DNA from: Actinomycetospora endophytica
GTDB lineage: Bacteria; Actinomycetota; Actinomycetes; Mycobacteriales; Pseudonocardiaceae
Length of the DNA: 64,000 nucleotides
Direction: 5' to 3'
Assembly (NCBI RefSeq): GCF_021026375.1
Contig: NZ_JAJNDB010000006.1
Span: 310,001-374,000 of the forward strand
Both the position numbers and the translations under genes were made by a program. The notes beneath the pieces are model-generated. The model made no database searches. It was not told where the DNA came from and worked only from the letters and a program-made list of their open reading frames with translations. Below are positions 24,198 to 33,224 of this stretch, in pieces (position 1 is the stretch's first letter; each line of letters starts with the position of its first letter).

Positions 24198-24311
24198 CCG
24201 ATCGCAGGGCGGGCACCCGTCGTCGTCGGGTCAGCTCCACCGCGCCCGACCAGGGGGAACGGCCAGGCTGAGTGCCATCACCAGCCGCACCCAGAACCGC
24301 CGGAGCACACC

Positions 24312-24545
24312 ATGTCCGCCACCCTCTCCTCCGCCGTCCCGCAGTTGTCCCGCCGCGACCGTGCCGTCCTGGCCGCCGTGGCCGCCGGCCGCGGGACCGT
24401 CACCGCCGGGCGCCTGCTCATCGACGGCCTGCCGTGCGCGGACCAGTTCGTGGCCGCCCGGCTGCGCGCCGCCGGCGTGCTCGAGACCCAGGTCTCCGGG
24501 CCGGCCCGGCTCACCGGCGACGGCGTCGAGGCGCTCGCCGCCTGA
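24312..24545 (+). CDS. Small hypothetical protein (possible winged-helix fold)
   Basis: A 77-residue protein that I do not recognise. The ATG at 24312 has GGAG six bases upstream. After LSRRDRAVLAAVAAG come GRLLIDGLPCADQFVAARLR and then AAGVLETQVSGPARLTGDGV, a pattern of helices followed by a short beta wing that resembles a mini winged-helix. It precedes the PIG-L gene by 39 bp on the same strand. It is probably a real gene, given its Shine-Dalgarno and typical codon use. Confidence 0.6.
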   Translation: MSATLSSAVPQLSRRDRAVLAAVAAGRGTVTAGRLLIDGLPCADQFVAARLRAAGVLETQVSGPARLTGDGVEALAA

Positions 24546-24584
24546 CCGGAGCCCGACCCGCCCGACCCGCCGAGAGGAGACGCC

Positions 24585-25367
24585 GTGCCCGACCCGACCC
24601 CCGCACCCCTGCGGTCCGCGCTGACCTCGGGGGCACGCTGCCTCGTCCTCTCCCCGCACCTCGACGACGCCGTCCTGTCCTGCGGCGCCCTGCTCCGCGC
24701 GCTCGCGCCCCGCTGCGAGATCACCGTCCTCACGCTGTTCACCGAGGCCACCGACGGCCCGCACAGCCGCGCGGCCCGGTCGTTCCTGCGCCAGTGCGCC
24801 CACCCCGACGCCGCCACGCTGTTCCGCGCCCGCCGCGCCGAGGACCGTGGTGTGGTCGAGACCCTCGGCGCCCGACCCGAGCACCTGGGGCTCACCGACG
24901 CGCTGTTCCGTCAGCGCGACGTCCCCGCCGCGCTCTCCCCGGTGGGCCGCCTGCTCCCCGAGCTGGTCCACCGCTACCCGACCTACCGCTTCGACATCGC
25001 CCGCGGGCGCGTCTCCCGCGGCGATCGACGCCTCCGCGCGGATCTCGCCGCCAGGATCGCCGTCCGTGCGACCGAGGCCGACCTGCTGCTGTGCCCGCTC
25101 GGCATCGGGCGCCACGTCGACCACCTCGTCACCCGTGACCTCGGCCTCGCCTGGCCCGGGACCGTCGTGTGGTTCTCCGACTTCCCCTACGCCCTCGAGC
25201 ACGCCCCCGACCCGGCGTTCGTGCGCCGCGCCGACCTGCGTCCGTGGTCGTTCGACGAGGGCCTGGACGCCAAGGACGCGCTGGTCCGGGGGTACGGCAC
25301 CCAGGTCGACGCGTTGTTCCCGTCCGGGACGATCCCGCGGCTGGCCGAGACGTACTGGGCCCGCTGA
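24585..25367 (+). CDS. PIG-L/LmbE-family deacetylase
   Basis: A 260-residue zinc-dependent N-deacetylase of the LmbE family. The metal motif is in VLSPHLDDAVLSCGALL, and the third ligand is in LGIGRHVDHLVTRDLGL. The family removes acetyl groups from GlcNAc-type substrates such as mycothiol or antibiotic precursors, or from surface glycans. The GTG at 24585 follows AGAGGAG with good spacing. The substrate cannot be read. The truncated SnoaL-like gene ends six bases away on the opposite strand. Confidence 0.85.
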   Translation: MPDPTPAPLRSALTSGARCLVLSPHLDDAVLSCGALLRALAPRCEITVLTLFTEATDGPHSRAARSFLRQCAHPDAATLFRARRAEDRGVVETLGARPEHLGLTDALFRQRDVPAALSPVGRLLPELVHRYPTYRFDIARGRVSRGDRRLRADLAARIAVRATEADLLLCPLGIGRHVDHLVTRDLGLAWPGTVVWFSDFPYALEHAPDPAFVRRADLRPWSFDEGLDAKDALVRGYGTQVDALFPSGTIPRLAETYWAR

Positions 25368-25372
25368 GACCG

Positions 25373-25561
25373 TCAGCCGCGGAGCTGGCGCGCCAGACCC
25401 ATCGAGTCCTGGTGCGCCCAGGTCTCGACGACGAGGCCGTCGTGCAGCCGGTAGATCCGGATGGCACCGAACTCGACCCGCCGGCCGGTGGGCTCGATCC
25501 CCTGGAACGGGCCCCGGTGGGTGCCGCGGAACCTCGCCCGGGACGGCGTCGCGGGGTGCAC
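25373..25561 (-). pseudogene. SnoaL-like/ester-cyclase C-terminal fragment
   Basis: Only the last third of a SnoaL-type (NTF2-like) protein remains: RFRGTHRGPFQGIEPTGRRV, then IRIYRLHDGLVVETWAHQDS and the usual ending LARQLRG. A full member has about 130 residues; the upstream 70-80 are missing and are replaced by DNA that encodes a TetR fragment on the opposite strand. The break lies near 25530-25560. The remaining 62 codons are open but unlikely to fold. Confidence 0.7.
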
Positions 25562-26030
25562 GGCGCGGGCGGTCGCGGACGCCAGCCCGCTGACGAAGAG
25601 CGCGATCCACTACTACTTCCGCGACATCGACGAGATCGTCGACGCCGCCGTCGCCGCCCACCTCGAGGCGATGCTGACCGGGCTGCGGGAGGTCGCGCGC
25701 TCGTACACCGATCCCGAGCAGCGGCTGCGCGCGGTGGTCACCGCCTACCTCGACACCTTCGCCGAGCGGCCGTACGCCGCGTTCCTCTGGTTCGAGCACT
25801 GGATCGCGGCGGGCCGCCGCGGCGAACGCGCCTCGACCGAGGGGATGCTGACGTCGGTCGAGTCGCTGTTCGACGAGCTCCTGGCCGCCGCTCGGCCGGT
25901 CGGGGCGCGCCAGGACTCGCGCGCCCTGGTGTCGTGGCTGCTGGGCACGGTGGTGCAGCAGCACGTCCGGCCCCTCGACGCGGCGGAACTCGGCGCGGAG
26001 GTGGGCCGGATCCTCGGCGCGGTGGGCTGA
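25461..26030 (+). pseudogene. TetR-family regulator, N-terminally truncated
   Basis: The recognisable TetR homology starts at LARDGVAGCTARAVADAS and continues IHYYFRDIDEIVDAAVAAHL with a complete ligand-binding half (AVVTAYLDTFAERPYAAFLW, then LVSWLLGTVVQQHVRPLD). The first helix of the DNA-binding domain (about 10-15 residues) is missing; codons before about 25530 are the antisense of the SnoaL fragment. The frame is open to an ATG at 25461, so a chimeric 189-residue protein could be made, but DNA binding is doubtful. Confidence 0.6.
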
Positions 26031-26237
26031 GCGACCGGAGGCTCGTTGCCGGTGATCACGCCGCGGTCTCGGGAACGCACGGCTGCCGCGGGCACCTACA
26101 CCCTGGCCACGCGAGGCAGTGGCGGTGCAGCGCGTGCCACCACCGGCGACCGGGACGGGTCGGTCGAAAGGGGCGTAACGGGACGGGCCGCGCTGCGATG
26201 GATCGGGCGACAAGATCCGTGAGCCGGGGAGATGACG

Positions 26238-26630
26238 ATGAGCGAGCAGATGATGACGCGGGCCGCGGGCCCGATGAGCTACGGCGACGCGCGACTGCTC
26301 GAGATCGCGACGTCCACGCGGAAGATCGCCTTCTGGGTCAGGCTGTGGAGCATCCTCGCGGTGGTCGGGATGGGCCTGACGGTGCTCCTCTGGCTGGTCG
26401 TGTCGATCGCGTCGGCGTCCCACTCGTCGTCGGCGGTCTCGTCGTATTCCTCGTCGTACGCCTCGTCCTCGTCGGGGCCGAGCGGGATCGTCATGCTGCT
26501 GATCGGGATCGCGATGCTCGTCGTGGTCGCCGTGGTGTCCGGGATGGCGTACCTCGCCGTCAGGGGTCCCGCCACGTCGCGCCCGGCGGCAGCCGACGCC
26601 GGTCAGGGGCGTGCTCCCCGGGCCACATGA
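26238..26630 (+). CDS. Small two-TM membrane protein with Ser-rich loop
   Basis: A 130-residue protein of unknown function. TM1 is about FWVRLWSILAVVGMGLTVLL, extending through WLVVSIA. Then comes a Ser/Tyr-rich loop (SHSSSAVSSYSSSYASSSSG) and TM2 (GIVMLLIGIAMLVVVAVVSG). The ATG at 26238 has GGGGAG at the right distance; an ATG six bases earlier is too close. The layout resembles small actinobacterial phage-shock-like or envelope proteins, but no family can be named. It is convergent with the etfA gene. Confidence 0.65.
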   Translation: MSEQMMTRAAGPMSYGDARLLEIATSTRKIAFWVRLWSILAVVGMGLTVLLWLVVSIASASHSSSAVSSYSSSYASSSSGPSGIVMLLIGIAMLVVVAVVSGMAYLAVRGPATSRPAAADAGQGRAPRAT

Positions 26631-26791
26631 GCGGACAGGCCCCGCGATCTCGAAACCACCTGTTGTGCTCGTGGTCGACGAGCTCGGCACCACGCGTGCC
26701 GACTGCACGTGATCAGGCCGAGGACGTCGCGATACACCCCGTCACGCCAGACTCGCATTCCGGCGCGCAGCTGCCCGTCGAGCATCCCGGA

Positions 26792-27766
26792 TCACCCACC
26801 CTCGGAGCGTCGCCGGATCTCCGCCACGACGGCGGGCAGCACCGCGTGCACGTCGCCGATCACCGCCCACGTCGCGCGGCTGACCATCGGGGCCTCGGGA
26901 TCGGTGTTGACGGCGAGGATCGCGCGGGCGTTCATGCACCCGACCCAGTGCTGGGTGGCGCCGCTGATGCCGCACGCGACGTAGAGGTCCGGGCTGATCC
27001 GGGTGCCGGTGAGCCCGACCTGGTCGGCGTGCGGCCGCCAACCGTTGTTCGTCGCGACCCGCGAGCACCCGACGACGCCGCCGACGAGACCGGCCAGCTC
27101 CTCGAGCACGCCATAGCCCTCGGCGCTGCCGACCCCGCGACCACCCGCGACGACCACCGGAGCGCTCGCCAGCGTCATGCCCGACGAGCGCCGGGTGCGC
27201 TCGACCAGCCGGGCGCGCGGCACCGAGGTGCCGAGCTCGGGGACCACCACGTGGACGGTCACCTCCGCGGCCGCCGCTGTCTCGCTCGGCGACGGACCGC
27301 CCGGGCGCAGCGTGCAGAAGCGCACCGGGGCGGCGAGCACGGCGTCCTCGAGCAGGATGCCGCCGGAGCGCTCCCGGGTGACCTCCCACTCGTCCCCCGG
27401 CCGGATCTCGGTGCACGCCGTGGCCAGCGGGGCGTCGAGCGCCGCGGCGGCCCAGGCCATCGCGTCGGTGCACCGGCCTCCGTCGGCGGCGAGCACCGCC
27501 GCCGGCCGCAGCGCGGTGACGAGTCCGGCGAGGGCCTCGCCCACGGACGCCGGCTCCCCGTCGGCGAGCAGCTCGTGCTGGAGCAGGTGCAGCGTCGCGA
27601 TACCCCGCTTGGCCAGGTCGTCGGGGAGGTCACCGGCGTCCCCGACCGCGACCGCCCCGACCGGGACGCCGCACTGTTCGGCCAGCCCGCGGGCGGTCGC
27701 GAGCACCTCCGCGGACTCGGCGGTGAGCGCTCCGTCGCCGTCCCGTTCGACCATCGCGAGCATCAT
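26792..27766 (-). CDS. etfA: Electron transfer flavoprotein alpha subunit
   Basis: A 324-residue ETF alpha subunit. The C-terminal FAD domain carries the signature LYVACGISGATQHWVGCMNA followed by AILAVNTDPEAPM; GGRGVGSAEGYGVLEELA and VGLTGTRISP are also typical. With EtfB it accepts electrons from the dimethylglycine-dehydrogenase-like flavoprotein encoded upstream and passes them to the quinone pool. The ATG at 27766 overlaps the etfB stop. It is the last gene of the five-gene demethylation operon. Confidence 0.93.
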   Translation of the reverse strand: MMLAMVERDGDGALTAESAEVLATARGLAEQCGVPVGAVAVGDAGDLPDDLAKRGIATLHLLQHELLADGEPASVGEALAGLVTALRPAAVLAADGGRCTDAMAWAAAALDAPLATACTEIRPGDEWEVTRERSGGILLEDAVLAAPVRFCTLRPGGPSPSETAAAAEVTVHVVVPELGTSVPRARLVERTRRSSGMTLASAPVVVAGGRGVGSAEGYGVLEELAGLVGGVVGCSRVATNNGWRPHADQVGLTGTRISPDLYVACGISGATQHWVGCMNARAILAVNTDPEAPMVSRATWAVIGDVHAVLPAVVAEIRRRSEGG

Positions 27767-28521
27767 CGGCGCACCATCCCCAGGTCGGTCAGGACGTCCA
27801 CGACGGCGGGTGCCGCGTCGGCCCCGCGACCCAGCACGATCGTCGCGGCGCGGGCCTCGGGTCGGTGCCGCAACCGCCGCAGGCGCAGGTCCCCGGCCGC
27901 CGGCGCGGCGGGGAGCACCCGGATCGGAGCCTTCTTCGCCCGCAGCCGACCCTTGATCGTCGGGTAGCGCGGGAGGTTCAGCCCCTCCAGCACGGTGACG
28001 ACGGCGGGCAACGGCGCCTCGTGGACCTCGACACCGTCCCCGACCTCGCGACGCAGGCGCACGCACCCGTCGTCGAGCTCGATGCCCTTCACCCCGCCGA
28101 CCACGGGCCGGCGCAGCGCGCAGGCGACGCGCACGCCCACCTGGGCGTGCCCGGCGTCGGCCGACGCCGCGCCGAACAGCACGAGGTCGTAGGGCGGCAG
28201 GTCGCGGAGCGCCCCGGTGATCGCCGCGGCGGTGGCCTGCGGGTCCCCGTCGGCTCCCGGGGCGTCGACCCGGACCGCGTGGTCGGCGCCCATCGACATC
28301 GCGTAGCGCAGCTGTTCCTCGGTCTCGGGCGCGCCGACGGTGAGCACGCCCGCGGCCCCGCCGGTGCGCTCGGCGATGCGGACCGCCTCCTCGACCGCGC
28401 ACTCCTCGTGCGGGCCGATCGTGAAGCCGAGGTGGCGGGTGTCGACGGCCGTGCCGTCGGCCGTCAGCAGGATCTCCGCGCCCACCGCGGGCACGCGCTT
28501 GACGCACACCAGGACGTCCAT
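27763..28521 (-). CDS. etfB: Electron transfer flavoprotein beta subunit
   Basis: A 252-residue ETF beta subunit. The N-terminus MDVLVCVKRVPAVGAEILLT and the segments HEECAVEEAVRIAERTGG, LRYAMSMGADHAVRVDA and LEGLNLPRYPTIKGRLRAKK are the standard family blocks. It binds AMP and docks to the dehydrogenase. The start is seven bases after the stop of the dehydrogenase gene, so this ETF is probably dedicated to that enzyme. Confidence 0.94.
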   Translation of the reverse strand: MDVLVCVKRVPAVGAEILLTADGTAVDTRHLGFTIGPHEECAVEEAVRIAERTGGAAGVLTVGAPETEEQLRYAMSMGADHAVRVDAPGADGDPQATAAAITGALRDLPPYDLVLFGAASADAGHAQVGVRVACALRRPVVGGVKGIELDDGCVRLRREVGDGVEVHEAPLPAVVTVLEGLNLPRYPTIKGRLRAKKAPIRVLPAAPAAGDLRLRRLRHRPEARAATIVLGRGADAAPAVVDVLTDLGMVRR

Positions 28522-28528
28522 GACCGCC

Positions 28529-31039
28529 TCACCCGCGCATCCGGGAGTCGTCGGGATCGAACAGCGGGGTGCGCCCCGCCCGGGCGACCGTCACCGGGTA
28601 CCGCTCCCCCAGGTACTCGACGACCAGCCCGGTGCCCTCCGCCGCGTACCCGGGCGGCAGGTAGGCCATCAGCAGGTGCGTCCCCAGCGACGGCGCGGCG
28701 CCCGCGCTCGTGACGTACGACGGCCGGCCCCGGCGGTCGACGACACGCCGCCCGTCGGGCGTGAGCAGCGGCTCGCCACCCTGGGGATACCGCCGCAGAC
28801 CGGCCGTGTCGCGGGCGTCGTCGAGGCGCAGTGTGCACAGCGTCGCCTCGGGCTCGCCCTCGCGCGCCTTGGTGTAGGCGGCCTTCCCGACGAAGTCCTG
28901 CGACTTGAGCCCGGACAGCGCGAGCCCGGCCTCGACCGGACCGTGCTCGGCGTCGAGCTCGTGGCCCATGAGCCGGTAGCCCTTCTCGATGCGGGCGGTG
29001 GTGCCGTAGACCCCGATGCCCGCCGGGACGAGCCCGTGCGGCGCCCCGGCCTCGACGAGCGTGTCCCAGAGCCGCAGGCCGGACTCGGGCGCCGCGTGCA
29101 GCTCCCACCCGAGCTCACCGACGTAGGACAGGCGCAGCGCGAGGACCGGCGTGGACCCGATCGTCAGCTCCCGGGCCGTCGCGAACGGGAACGCCGCGTC
29201 GGAGACGTCGTCGTCGGTGACCGCCGCGAGCACGTCGCGCGCCCGCGGGCCCCAGAGCCCGAGGGTGCACACCGCGGAGGTCACGTCCGCCAGCGCGACC
29301 GACCCGTCGCCGGGCCGGTGGCGGGCGAACCAGGCCAGGTCACGGGCACCGTCGGAACCGCCGGTGACCACCCGGAACCGGTTCTCGCCGAGCCGGACGA
29401 CGGTCAGGTCGCTGCGGAACCCGCCGTCCGGGCCGAGGACCGGCGTGTAGATCACCCGGCCGACGGGCCGGTCCATCTGCGCCACCGTCAGGTGCTGGAG
29501 GTAGGCGAGCGCGCCCGGGCCACTCACGTCGAACTGCGAGAACGCGCTGAGGTCGATCATCGCCACACCCCGGCGCATCGCCAGGTGCTCGGCGTTGATG
29601 ATCGGCGACCACCAGCGCGCGTCCCACTCGTGCGGGCGGCCCTCGACCCCGAGCTCGGCCACCAGCGGTGAGTTGGCGCCGTACCACTGCGGGCGCTCCC
29701 AGCCCGCGACCTCGAAGAACTCGGCCCCCAGTGCCCGCTCGCGCTCGTAGAACGGGGAGCGGCGGGCGCCACGGTCGGAGCCCCACTGCTCGCGCGGGTG
29801 GACGATCCCGTAGGTCTTGTTGAAGCCCTCGGAGGCGCGGGCGCGCACGTGGGACCGCGTGCGCTCGTGCGGGGCGAACCGGGCGATGTCCGCGGCGTGC
29901 GGGTCGATCTCGGGCGCGCCCGCCGTCATCCACTCGGCGATCAGCCGGCCGACCCCGGGCCCCTCCTTGATCCACACCGCGGCCGCCGACCAGAGGCCGC
30001 GGACCTCCGGCGTCTCGCCCAGCAGCGGGTGGCCGTCCGGCGTGAGCGAGAGCAGTCCGTTGATGGCGTGGCGGATGCCGGCGTCCGGTCGGTCGAGGAC
30101 GCCGGCGAACAGGTCGAGCGCCGCCTCCATCTGCGGGTCGAAGTCGTCCGGGGTGAAGGGCAGCTGGGTGGGCGAGAGCGCCGCGGCGGCCGCGGACGGG
30201 ATCTCGTCGGGCTCGTAGAGGATCGGCCGGTGGGCGTAGGAGCCGATCTCGAGGTCGGCGCCGCTCTGCCGCTCGTACATCAGCGGGTCCATGTCGCGGA
30301 TGATCGGGAACGCGATCTCCCGCCCGGTCGCGGCGAGCTCGGCGATGGGCCCGACGTCGATCATCTGGTGCACGGCGGGGGTCAGCGGGATCGTCGCCCC
30401 GGCCAGGCGCGCGATGCGCGGGCTCCACACGCCGCACGCCACGACGACGTACTCGGTGTCGACGTCACCGCGGTCGGTGCGGACCCGGCGGACGCGGTCG
30501 TCCTCGGTGTCGATGCCGAGCACCTCGGTCAGCGCCGCGACCGTGAGCGCGCCCGCCTCGGTGGCGCGCTGCCGCATCAGCTCACCCGCCCGCAACGGGT
30601 CGACGACCGCGACCGACGGGGTCCGGAAGCCCGCGAGCAGCACCGTGGGATCGAGGCAGGGGACGTCCTGGGCGACCTCGGCCGGGGTGATGAGCTCGGC
30701 GTCGATGCCCCAGGCCCGCGCCGAGGACATCCGCCGGTGCAGCTCCTGGACGCGCTCGGGGGTGCGGGCCACCTCGATGCCGCCGCACGTGGTGAGCATG
30801 CCGAGCTCGCTGTACTGCCGCATCGAGTCGCCGGTGAGCAGGGTGATCTCGCGGGAGTGGTCCACCGGGAACACGAAGTTCGACGCGTGCCCGGTCGACC
30901 CGCCGGGATCGGGCAGTGGCCCCTTGTCGAGCAGCAGGATGTCGCGCCACCCGAGCCGTGCGAGGTGGTGCACGACGGAGTTGCCGACGATGCCGGCTCC
31001 GATCACGACGACCTGGGCCCGGTCCGGGAACGGGGTCAT
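28529..31039 (-). CDS. Dimethylglycine/sarcosine dehydrogenase-like flavoprotein (FAD-oxidase + GcvT)
   Basis: An 836-residue two-domain enzyme. Residues 1-400 form a DAO-type FAD domain (QVVVIGAGIVGNSVVHHLAR, then GSTGHASNFVFPVD, whose His sits where the family binds FAD covalently). Residues 430-836 form a folate-binding GcvT half (VAMIDLSAFSQFDVSGPGAL, LSYVGELGWELHA, FVGKAAYTKAREGEPE). The family oxidatively demethylates N-methyl groups such as dimethylglycine, sends the carbon to tetrahydrofolate and gives electrons to ETF. The ATG at 31039 follows GAGGAGGAAACC. It fits with etfBA downstream and MTHFR upstream. Confidence 0.9.
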   Translation of the reverse strand: MTPFPDRAQVVVIGAGIVGNSVVHHLARLGWRDILLLDKGPLPDPGGSTGHASNFVFPVDHSREITLLTGDSMRQYSELGMLTTCGGIEVARTPERVQELHRRMSSARAWGIDAELITPAEVAQDVPCLDPTVLLAGFRTPSVAVVDPLRAGELMRQRATEAGALTVAALTEVLGIDTEDDRVRRVRTDRGDVDTEYVVVACGVWSPRIARLAGATIPLTPAVHQMIDVGPIAELAATGREIAFPIIRDMDPLMYERQSGADLEIGSYAHRPILYEPDEIPSAAAAALSPTQLPFTPDDFDPQMEAALDLFAGVLDRPDAGIRHAINGLLSLTPDGHPLLGETPEVRGLWSAAAVWIKEGPGVGRLIAEWMTAGAPEIDPHAADIARFAPHERTRSHVRARASEGFNKTYGIVHPREQWGSDRGARRSPFYERERALGAEFFEVAGWERPQWYGANSPLVAELGVEGRPHEWDARWWSPIINAEHLAMRRGVAMIDLSAFSQFDVSGPGALAYLQHLTVAQMDRPVGRVIYTPVLGPDGGFRSDLTVVRLGENRFRVVTGGSDGARDLAWFARHRPGDGSVALADVTSAVCTLGLWGPRARDVLAAVTDDDVSDAAFPFATARELTIGSTPVLALRLSYVGELGWELHAAPESGLRLWDTLVEAGAPHGLVPAGIGVYGTTARIEKGYRLMGHELDAEHGPVEAGLALSGLKSQDFVGKAAYTKAREGEPEATLCTLRLDDARDTAGLRRYPQGGEPLLTPDGRRVVDRRGRPSYVTSAGAAPSLGTHLLMAYLPPGYAAEGTGLVVEYLGERYPVTVARAGRTPLFDPDDSRMRG

Positions 31040-31058
31040 GGTTTCCTCCTCGGGCGCC

Positions 31059-31925
31059 TCACGCGGCCGCGCGGCCGGCCTGCGAGAGCCACCGCACGGT
31101 CGGCTCGATCTGGTTGAACGTGTAGACGTGGACGCGCTCGAGGTCGCAGTCGCCGGCGGCGACGTGGGCCGCGAGCCGCGCGACGAGCTCGTCGGGCCGG
31201 TGGCGGCCGGGCCGCAGGAGCGCCGCGGCGGTCGAGCGGTGGGACCGCGCGAACCGCGCGGCGTCGGTGACCCCGATGCGGATGCCGATGCGCAGCAGCC
31301 GCGCGGTGTCCACGACCCCGGGGATGCCGGCGACGACGGGCAGGTCCACGCCCCGCCGACGGGCCTCACCGACGAACGCGCAGAGGCGGTCGGCGTCGAA
31401 GCAGAGCTGCGTGACGGTGTAGTCGGCGTGCGCCTGCTTGGCCCGCAGGTCGGCCCAGAGCACGTCGTCGGAGATGCGGTGGTGGCCGTCGGGGTAGCTC
31501 GGGACGCCCACCCGCGCCGGGCGCCCGAGCTCCTCGATCGCCCGCAGCAGCGCGAGCCCGTCGGCGAACTCGCCCGCGGGCTCCCGGGCGTCGCCGCCGA
31601 CGACGAACACGTCGTCCACCCCGACCCCGGCGAGCCGCTCGAGGTACCCGGCCAGCTCGGCCCGGTCGTGCAGGCTGCGGGCCGCGAGGTGCGGGACCGC
31701 GGCGAACCCCCGGGCCGCCAGCCCCTCGGCCACCGCCACGGTGGCCTCGACGCCCCGGCCGGGCGAGGCCGTCACGGTCACCGTGGCCCCGGCCGGGAGC
31801 CCGACGGCGGCCTCGAGCACACCCGCCGTCGGGACCACCTCCCAGCGCGGGTGCGCCAGCAGCGCGGCGAGCGCGGTGGGGTCGGTGTGGTCGTCCGCCG
31901 CGCCCGGGATTCCGGCTCGGTCCAT
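31059..31925 (-). CDS. Methylenetetrahydrofolate reductase (MetF-like)
   Basis: A 288-residue TIM-barrel protein of the MTHFR family. Typical blocks are GVDDVFVVGGDAREPAGEF, the folate/FAD strand ADYTVTQLCFDADRL, LPVVAGIPGVVDTARLLR, and the C-terminal VHVYTFNQIEPTVRWL. In this operon it would oxidise the 5-methyl-THF made by the upstream demethylase to 5,10-methylene-THF, linking demethylation to one-carbon metabolism; that direction is inference. The ATG at 31925 lies 13 bases after the stop of the DmdA-like gene, with a GGGAG Shine-Dalgarno. Confidence 0.85.
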   Translation of the reverse strand: MDRAGIPGAADDHTDPTALAALLAHPRWEVVPTAGVLEAAVGLPAGATVTVTASPGRGVEATVAVAEGLAARGFAAVPHLAARSLHDRAELAGYLERLAGVGVDDVFVVGGDAREPAGEFADGLALLRAIEELGRPARVGVPSYPDGHHRISDDVLWADLRAKQAHADYTVTQLCFDADRLCAFVGEARRRGVDLPVVAGIPGVVDTARLLRIGIRIGVTDAARFARSHRSTAAALLRPGRHRPDELVARLAAHVAAGDCDLERVHVYTFNQIEPTVRWLSQAGRAAA

Positions 31926-31938
31926 GCCGTGCTCCCGC

Positions 31939-33168
31939 TCAGCCCTTGGGGGTCTGCTTGCTCGGGTCGACGAAGGGCTTCTCGACCACCACGGCGTCGC
32001 GGGTGTCGTCGAGCGTGGTGATCCGTAGCGTCGTCCCCAGCGGTGTGCATCCGACCCCGACCATGGCCAGCCCGAGGTTGCGCTCGAGCCGCGGTGACCA
32101 GCAGGCACTCGTCACCGACCCGACGATCTGGCCCGAGTCGTCCCACACCGTGAACGGCTCGATCATCGACCCGTCGTTGTACGAGCCGAGCGGTGTGCCA
32201 CCGATATCGAGCCCGACCATCGACCGCGTGAGCCCGCGCTGCTTGGCGCGGATCAGGGCGTCCTTCCCGACGAAGTCCGCCTCCTGGTCGAGGTCGACCA
32301 TCCACGTGTAGTCGTAGCCGACCTCGAGCGGGTTGGTGTCGAGGGTGATGTCGCACCCGTAGGCGAGCATCCCGCCCTCGATGCGCCGGATGTGGCACGG
32401 ACCGATGGGGCGGATGTCGTAGGGACGGCCCGCCTCCCAGACCCGGTCCCACAGCCGGCCGGCGTCGCGGGTCGCGTGCCGGAGGTAGATCTCGTAGCCG
32501 ATCTCGGCGCTGTAGCCGGTCCGGCTGATCACCACCTCCATGCCGTCCAGCACCGCGTGGCGCAGGTGGTAGTAGGGCATCTCGGCGACGGCCGCACCGA
32601 ACAGGTCGGTGATCACGGCCTTGGCCTTCGGCCCCTGGACCTGCACCGGCGCGACGTCGATCTCGCGCACCTGCACGTCCCAGCCGCCGGCGTGCGCCAG
32701 GCCCATCGCCCACAGCCCGACGTCGGAGTCGGCGAGCGAGAGCCAGAAGCGGTCCTCCTCGACCCGCAGCAGCACCGGGTCGTTGATGATCCCGCCGTCC
32801 GGCGCGGTGATGAAGACGTACTTGCACTGGCCGACCGCGCACTTCGTCAGATCGCGGGGCACGAGCATGTTGGTGAACGCGAACGCGTCCGGCCCGGCGA
32901 TCTCGATCTGGCGCTCGACGCCGACGTCCCAGAGGGTGACGCCCTCGAGCAGCGCCCAGTACTCCGCGACCGGATCGCCGTAGTGCCGGGGGTGGTAGGT
33001 GTGGTTGTAGACGCTGTACATCGCCACGCCGTGCGCCCGGGACTTCCAGAAATAGGGCGACTTGCGCAGGCGCGGGTACAGCAGGACCGCCGGGCTGGTG
33101 ACCACCGTCGAGGGCGGTGGCGCCGGCGCGATGTCGAGCGCGGCCCGGGAGGGCAGGACGTCCGTCAT
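31939..33168 (-). CDS. GcvT-family demethylase resembling DMSP demethylase DmdA
   Basis: A 409-residue folate-binding GcvT-fold protein. The layout follows DmdA rather than the glycine-cleavage T protein: AMYSVYNHTYHPRHY, LLEGVTLWDVGVERQIEIAG, LVPRDLTKCAVGQCKYV, GIINDPVLLRVEEDRFWLSL, and IRRIEGGMLAYGCDITLDTN. DmdA moves a methyl group from dimethylsulfoniopropionate to THF; related clades act on other methylated compounds, so the substrate is unproven. I chose the ATG at 33168 for its GGAG spacing; a GTG six bases upstream is possible. It is the first gene of the demethylation operon and is preceded by two palindromic operator-like sites. Confidence 0.82.
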   Translation of the reverse strand: MTDVLPSRAALDIAPAPPPSTVVTSPAVLLYPRLRKSPYFWKSRAHGVAMYSVYNHTYHPRHYGDPVAEYWALLEGVTLWDVGVERQIEIAGPDAFAFTNMLVPRDLTKCAVGQCKYVFITAPDGGIINDPVLLRVEEDRFWLSLADSDVGLWAMGLAHAGGWDVQVREIDVAPVQVQGPKAKAVITDLFGAAVAEMPYYHLRHAVLDGMEVVISRTGYSAEIGYEIYLRHATRDAGRLWDRVWEAGRPYDIRPIGPCHIRRIEGGMLAYGCDITLDTNPLEVGYDYTWMVDLDQEADFVGKDALIRAKQRGLTRSMVGLDIGGTPLGSYNDGSMIEPFTVWDDSGQIVGSVTSACWSPRLERNLGLAMVGVGCTPLGTTLRITTLDDTRDAVVVEKPFVDPSKQTPKG

Positions 33169-33224
33169 CGGCACTCCACTTCATCGTGCGTCCGGGGAAC
33201 CTCCGCGGTGGACCCGAGGGACGG

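Noticed and set aside
26031-26237. tRNA or small RNA gene in the gap before the two-TM protein
   Set aside because: A partial GTGGC/GCCAC hairpin is present, but no cloverleaf or other conserved RNA structure.
26603-26785. 60-codon minus-strand frame (MLDGQLRAGMRVWRDGVYRD...) in the 26.6-26.8 kb gap
   Set aside because: It overlaps the 3' end of the small membrane-protein gene, has no recognisable family and a weak ribosome-binding site; kept only as a remote possibility.
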